DNA from: Spirochaetia bacterium
GTDB lineage: Bacteria; Spirochaetota; Spirochaetia; Treponematales; Breznakiellaceae
Direction of reading: 5' to 3'
NCBI GenBank assembly: GCA_025997755.1
Contig: BNVA01000091.1
Location: forward strand, 1-7,957
Length of the DNA stretch: 7,957 nucleotides
Shown here: piece after piece, positions 5,859 through 7,957 of the stretch
How the letters are laid out: the number at the start of each line of letters is the position of its first letter
Numbering within the stretch: position 1 is the stretch's first letter
Notes under the pieces: generated by a model
Told to the model about the DNA's origin: nothing
The model's database searches: none
Seen by the model: the letters and a program-made list of their open reading frames with translations, nothing else
Translations under genes and position numbers: made by a program

Positions 5859-5888
5859 ATTATATCACCTACTATTAATTTATGTCAA
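5859..5888 (-). promoter_or_regulatory. Strong sigma-A promoter of module 3, cut off from its gene
   Basis: On the minus strand TTGACA (5883-5888), an 18-bp spacer and TATAAT (5859-5864), with an extended -10 (TGATATAAT). Both boxes are perfect consensus. It lies 16 bases inside the module's inverted end and 24 bases before the original ATG. It now reads into the IS200-type element from the opposite side to tnpA. Confidence 0.85.
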
Positions 5889-5904
5889 GTCTTTTAGATA
5901 ATTT

Positions 5905-5938
5905 TTTGGCATTTCGCATAGCGTATGTTAGGCGAAGT
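5905..5938. repeat. Module-boundary hairpin D
   Basis: Constant ATAGCGTATGTTA core with arms TTCGCATA / TTAGGCGAA. Bases 5905-5921 (TTTGGCATTTCGCATAG) mirror the start of module 3 at 3848-3864. The right side, TTAGGCGAAGT (5928-5938), opens the unit containing the IS4 element; its nearest partner is the ATTTCGCATAACG at 7549, a weaker match. The GTTAGGC here happens to fit the integron core consensus GTTRRRY. Confidence 0.8.
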
Positions 5939-6009
5939 AAAAACTGCTACGAAGCCGCCCGCCACGGAGGCTAAACTTGACCCACAAAATCCCCGCTAAA
6001 CACAAAGTA

Positions 6010-6018
6010 TGCTATACT
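6010..6018 (+). promoter_or_regulatory. Possible extended -10 of the IS4 transposase
   Basis: TG-C-TATACT forms an extended -10 box 36 bases before the transposase start codon. No good -35 stands at the right distance. A TTGACC inside the left terminal repeat (5977-5982) is too far away (30 bp) to pair with it. Confidence 0.35.
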
Positions 6019-6054
6019 AAGGAGTGAAAACATAGAAAACTTGGGAGGGAGGAT

Positions 6055-7431
6055 ATGGAAAATACGGTAGAATTTGAAGCGCATAGTGAGTTTGAAGGCA
6101 TAAACTTCAATGAAAAACGGTTGGAAAAAAGATTTATAAGAACGATGAAAACATTAAGCCGCAAGCCGGATCAATCAATATGGACCTGTAGTGAAAGCCA
6201 TGCTGAAGCAAAAGCGATTTACAGAATGTTAGGTAACAAAGCCTTTGATATAAAAGAAGTATCAAAAACACATAGGAATGCAACAATCAATCGTATAAAA
6301 AACAGTAACCAAGTAATTTTGGCTTTGCAGGACACAACAGTTGTCAATTATCGCGGTCACATAAGCAATGATGAGATCGGATATTGCACGGAAAAATCAA
6401 AAGGAATACGATTGCATACTTGTCTTGCGGTAAGTACTGATGGGGTTGTAATTGGAGTGTTAGACCAATCACAGGAGAGCCGCGCAGTAAAAAGTCATGC
6501 CCCTGAAGAAAGACGGGAAAGAAAGAAACGTCCTGTAGAAGAAAAAGAAAGTTACCGTTGGCTTGAAACAATACGAAGAAGTAACGAAGGCATACCATCA
6601 AATATAAAAGTGATTAACGTATGCGACCGTGAAGGGGATATGTATGAATTATTTGAGGAAGCGGAAGCAACGGGTAAAATATATTTGATTCGCGTAAAAC
6701 ATAACAGGCGGACAGCAAATAACAAAATGACCTTAGATTCCATTAAGAAAAAATATGTCTCGGGTGAAATAACAGTAGATATTCCGCGGGACTCAAGAGG
6801 CGGAAATAAGGCTAGACAAGCTGTATTAGAGGTTAGTTTTGGCAGTTTCGATATTAGGAAACCTAAGATATTTGTATCTAATAAAAAGATAAAAGAATCA
6901 GTCAATATGAATATAATTTATGTAAAGGAGAAAAGAAAAACGAAAGGAAGTGAACAAACAGAATGGATATTGTCGACAAATGAAAGTATCAATACTTTTG
7001 ATAAAGCGTATAAAATGGTCGCATATTATATACAACGATGGAAAATAGAACAATTTCATTATGTATTAAAGAGCGGTTGCACCATAGAAAAAATACAAGA
7101 GCGGACATTAGATAAAATAACAATGTTAATATATATGTATTCAATAATCGCCGCAAAGATTATGAACATAACGTATCTTGCAAGGGTTAATCCTGATATA
7201 TCCTGCACTGTAATTTTTGAAGAAAATGAATGGAAAATATTATACCGTGCGGCTAACCGCAAAACAGAAGCACCGGACAAGCCATATACCATGAAGGAAG
7301 CGGTTGAGTATCTTTCTTGTCTAGGCGGACCAAAACGCGCACCGAGTCATGGACCGCCAGGATTAAAAACAATATGGCTAGGTCTTAACGCTCTTCATGT
7401 TCTTATTGTATATAGCGAGGCGTTATTGTGA
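6055..7431 (+). CDS. IS4-family transposase, Tn5-like
   Basis: A 458-residue DDE transposase, about the length of Tn5 transposase. The N-terminal region (14-75, FEGINFNEKRLEKRF... then SHAEAKAIYRMLGN) is the Tn5-type DNA-binding domain. Catalytic residues seen: Asp93 (LALQDTTVVNY), Asp191 (NVCDREGDMYELF) and Glu332. The IS4 signature Y-(2)-R-(3)-E-(6)-K is exact at Tyr325, Arg328, Glu332 and Lys339 (YIQRWKIEQFHYVLKSG). The C-terminal region (about 395-458, NEWKILYRAANRK... then GGPKRAPSHGPPGLKTIWLG) is typical of this group. GGGAGGGAGG lies just before the ATG and supports the start. The gene is intact, so the element may be active. It is on the opposite strand to the cassette genes. Confidence 0.95.
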   Translation: MENTVEFEAHSEFEGINFNEKRLEKRFIRTMKTLSRKPDQSIWTCSESHAEAKAIYRMLGNKAFDIKEVSKTHRNATINRIKNSNQVILALQDTTVVNYRGHISNDEIGYCTEKSKGIRLHTCLAVSTDGVVIGVLDQSQESRAVKSHAPEERRERKKRPVEEKESYRWLETIRRSNEGIPSNIKVINVCDREGDMYELFEEAEATGKIYLIRVKHNRRTANNKMTLDSIKKKYVSGEITVDIPRDSRGGNKARQAVLEVSFGSFDIRKPKIFVSNKKIKESVNMNIIYVKEKRKTKGSEQTEWILSTNESINTFDKAYKMVAYYIQRWKIEQFHYVLKSGCTIEKIQERTLDKITMLIYMYSIIAAKIMNITYLARVNPDISCTVIFEENEWKILYRAANRKTEAPDKPYTMKEAVEYLSCLGGPKRAPSHGPPGLKTIWLGLNALHVLIVYSEALL

Positions 7432-7480
7432 AAAGTTGTGGGTCAAGTTTAGCACGGACGCGCGGCGTGGGCTGGCCATC

Positions 7481-7685
7481 TCAGGTTTTTCTTGCGTTTT
7501 TCAAACCATAAGGCCTCTTTCAAGGTTGAACGGCATTGGGCAAAACCTATTTCGCATAACGTGAAAGCTATACGACATTTTTGCGGTTGCGGGAAGAAAA
7601 ACGCACAAAGGCCGAAGGCCGACTGCGTTTTTCTTCCGGCCAAGCCGCTACTGCGGCGCAGCGCATAGCGTATGTTATGTGCAGT
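7481..7685. repeat. Composite repeat, copy 2
   Basis: Gene-free and in the same orientation as 529-764. It contains TCAGGTTTTTCTTGC (7481), ATTTCGCATAACG (7549-7561), a long terminator-like stem, the CAAGCCGCTACTGCGG block (7641) and a terminal hairpin GCGCATA...TATGTGC (7661-7682) around the constant core. The unit probably extends leftward to boundary D, since CCACGGA and neighbouring bases on both sides of the IS4 element resemble 485-518 of copy 1; the IS4 element would then have split it. No coding potential is seen. Confidence 0.65.
7592..7637. terminator. Bidirectional terminator-type hairpin in composite repeat 2
   Basis: GGAAGAAAAACGCA pairs with TGCGTTTTTCTTCC over 14 bp without mismatch, enclosing a small GGCC-GAA-GGCC stem. 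It occupies the same place as the 671-713 stem of copy 1 but with different bases. It could stop transcripts leaving the IS4 element or coming from the IS5-type gene on the right. Confidence 0.7.
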
Positions 7686-7754
7686 TTTTTCTGCTACATT
7701 TCATTTTAATTCTATAGTTTCAAATACCTCAACTGAATGGACAATTCGAATAAT

Positions 7755-7772
7755 AGACTTGTTCAATAACCC
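7755..7772. repeat. Probable terminal inverted repeat of the IS5-type element
   Basis: AGACTTGTTCAATAACCC abuts the transposase stop codon, where the end of a compact IS5-family element should be, and its TTGTTCA-rich make-up is usual for such ends. The partner end is outside the window, so the boundary is provisional. Between 7686 and 7754 I see nothing else. Confidence 0.4.
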
Positions 7773-7957
7773 TATTTACGAGCGTGTAATTCAAAATTGA
7801 TAATACCGCAAATAAGAGACATTCTTAACAAATGTCTTTGGCAATGGTTTCGGTATGGATACGCCATGATCTTAAATGTTTTGATCTTTGCATTAATATG
7901 CTCAATGACAACACGCCTGCGTGCCATGTGTTTGTTATACTCCTTCTCACGTTTTGT
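7772..7957 (-). CDS. IS5-family (DDE_4-type) transposase, C-terminal part
   Basis: Sixty-one codons before a TAG stop; the N-terminal part is outside the window. ARRRVVIEHINAKIKTFKI followed by YRN...LLRMSLICGIINFEL is the C-terminal end of IS5-family / DDE superfamily endonuclease transposases, and the Glu of VVIEH is the third catalytic acidic residue. The visible part is uninterrupted. Whether the whole element is intact cannot be judged. Confidence 0.82.
   Translation of the reverse strand, partial: TKREKEYNKHMARRRVVIEHINAKIKTFKIMAYPYRNHCQRHLLRMSLICGIINFELHARK

Larger units (their letters stand above)
5971..7452 (+). mobile_element. IS4-family (Tn5/IS50-like) insertion sequence, complete
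   Basis: A 1482-bp element bounded by 17-bp perfect terminal inverted repeats: CTAAACTTGACCCACAA (5971-5987) and its complement (7436-7452). Flanking 8-mers CACGGAGG (5963-5970) and CACGGACG (7453-7460) agree at 7 of 8 bases, an apparent target duplication with one later change. One intact transposase fills the element. It is inserted into GC-rich hairpin DNA that belongs to composite repeat 2. Confidence 0.9.

Noticed and set aside
741..5938. CRISPR array from the repeated hairpin
   Set aside because: Copies are 1-2 kb apart with whole genes between them, not regularly spaced short spacers, and no cas gene is present.
741..5938. Canonical integron
   Set aside because: No integrase or attI is visible, only one copy fits GTTRRRY, the left arms read GCATAGC or GTATAGC rather than RYYYAAC, and the genes face opposite to the usual cassette direction. 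The likeness is kept only as an analogy.
7672..7800. 42-codon plus-strand frame starting in the composite repeat
   Set aside because: The ATG lies in the constant hairpin core, there is no ribosome site, and it overlaps the end of the IS5-type transposase.

Overview
The window looks like an accessory, mobile-element-rich stretch of an AT-rich Firmicute, probably a gut-type member of the Clostridia. The grounds are purine-rich Shine-Dalgarno sites, sigma-A promoters very close to TTGACA / TATAAT, strongly AT-biased codons in the central genes, and the IS families present. This is inference from style; no rRNA or housekeeping gene is present to place it.

Layout. The left edge (1-371, minus) is most of a MerR-family regulator resembling the aldehyde-responsive AdhR, with a textbook 19-bp-spacer MerR promoter. 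Positions 372-778 have no gene; they hold that promoter, a hairpin and a composite repeat with a strong bidirectional terminator-type stem. Next come three compact minus-strand modules. Module 1 (754-1887) encodes a PD-(D/E)XK nuclease of PGN_0703 type. Module 2 (1888-3847) is an operon of a dual-OB (DuOB) protein and two different DUF488 proteins. Module 3 (3848-5927) holds an unrecognised protein with a glycine-rich hydrophobic segment. Module 3's first codons have been cut off by an IS200/IS605-type element at about 5260-5826. An IS4-family (Tn5-like) insertion sequence follows at 5971-7452. It sits inside a second copy of the composite repeat. The right edge (7772-7957, minus) is the C-terminus of an IS5-family transposase.

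The most striking structure is how the modules are joined. A hairpin with constant core ATAGCGTATGTTA (first copy ATAGAGTATGTTA) lies between consecutive modules. The 17-18 bp at the start of each module are the inverted complement of the same module's end, including module-specific bases (GGGGGC, AAAAACC, GCCAAA), with the same two substitutions every time. Each module has almost no spare DNA and its own near-consensus promoter just inside one end. Together this looks like an array of mobile gene cassettes, comparable in logic to integron cassettes and attC sites, but with genes facing the opposite way, cassette-borne promoters and no integrase in the window. Longer composite copies (529-764 and 7481-7685) bracket the array and look like full-length versions of the site.

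The content (nuclease, DuOB-DUF488-DUF488, possible membrane protein) resembles a defence or conflict island, but no function is proved by sequence alone. The disruption of module 3 suggests that this component is lost or poorly expressed here.
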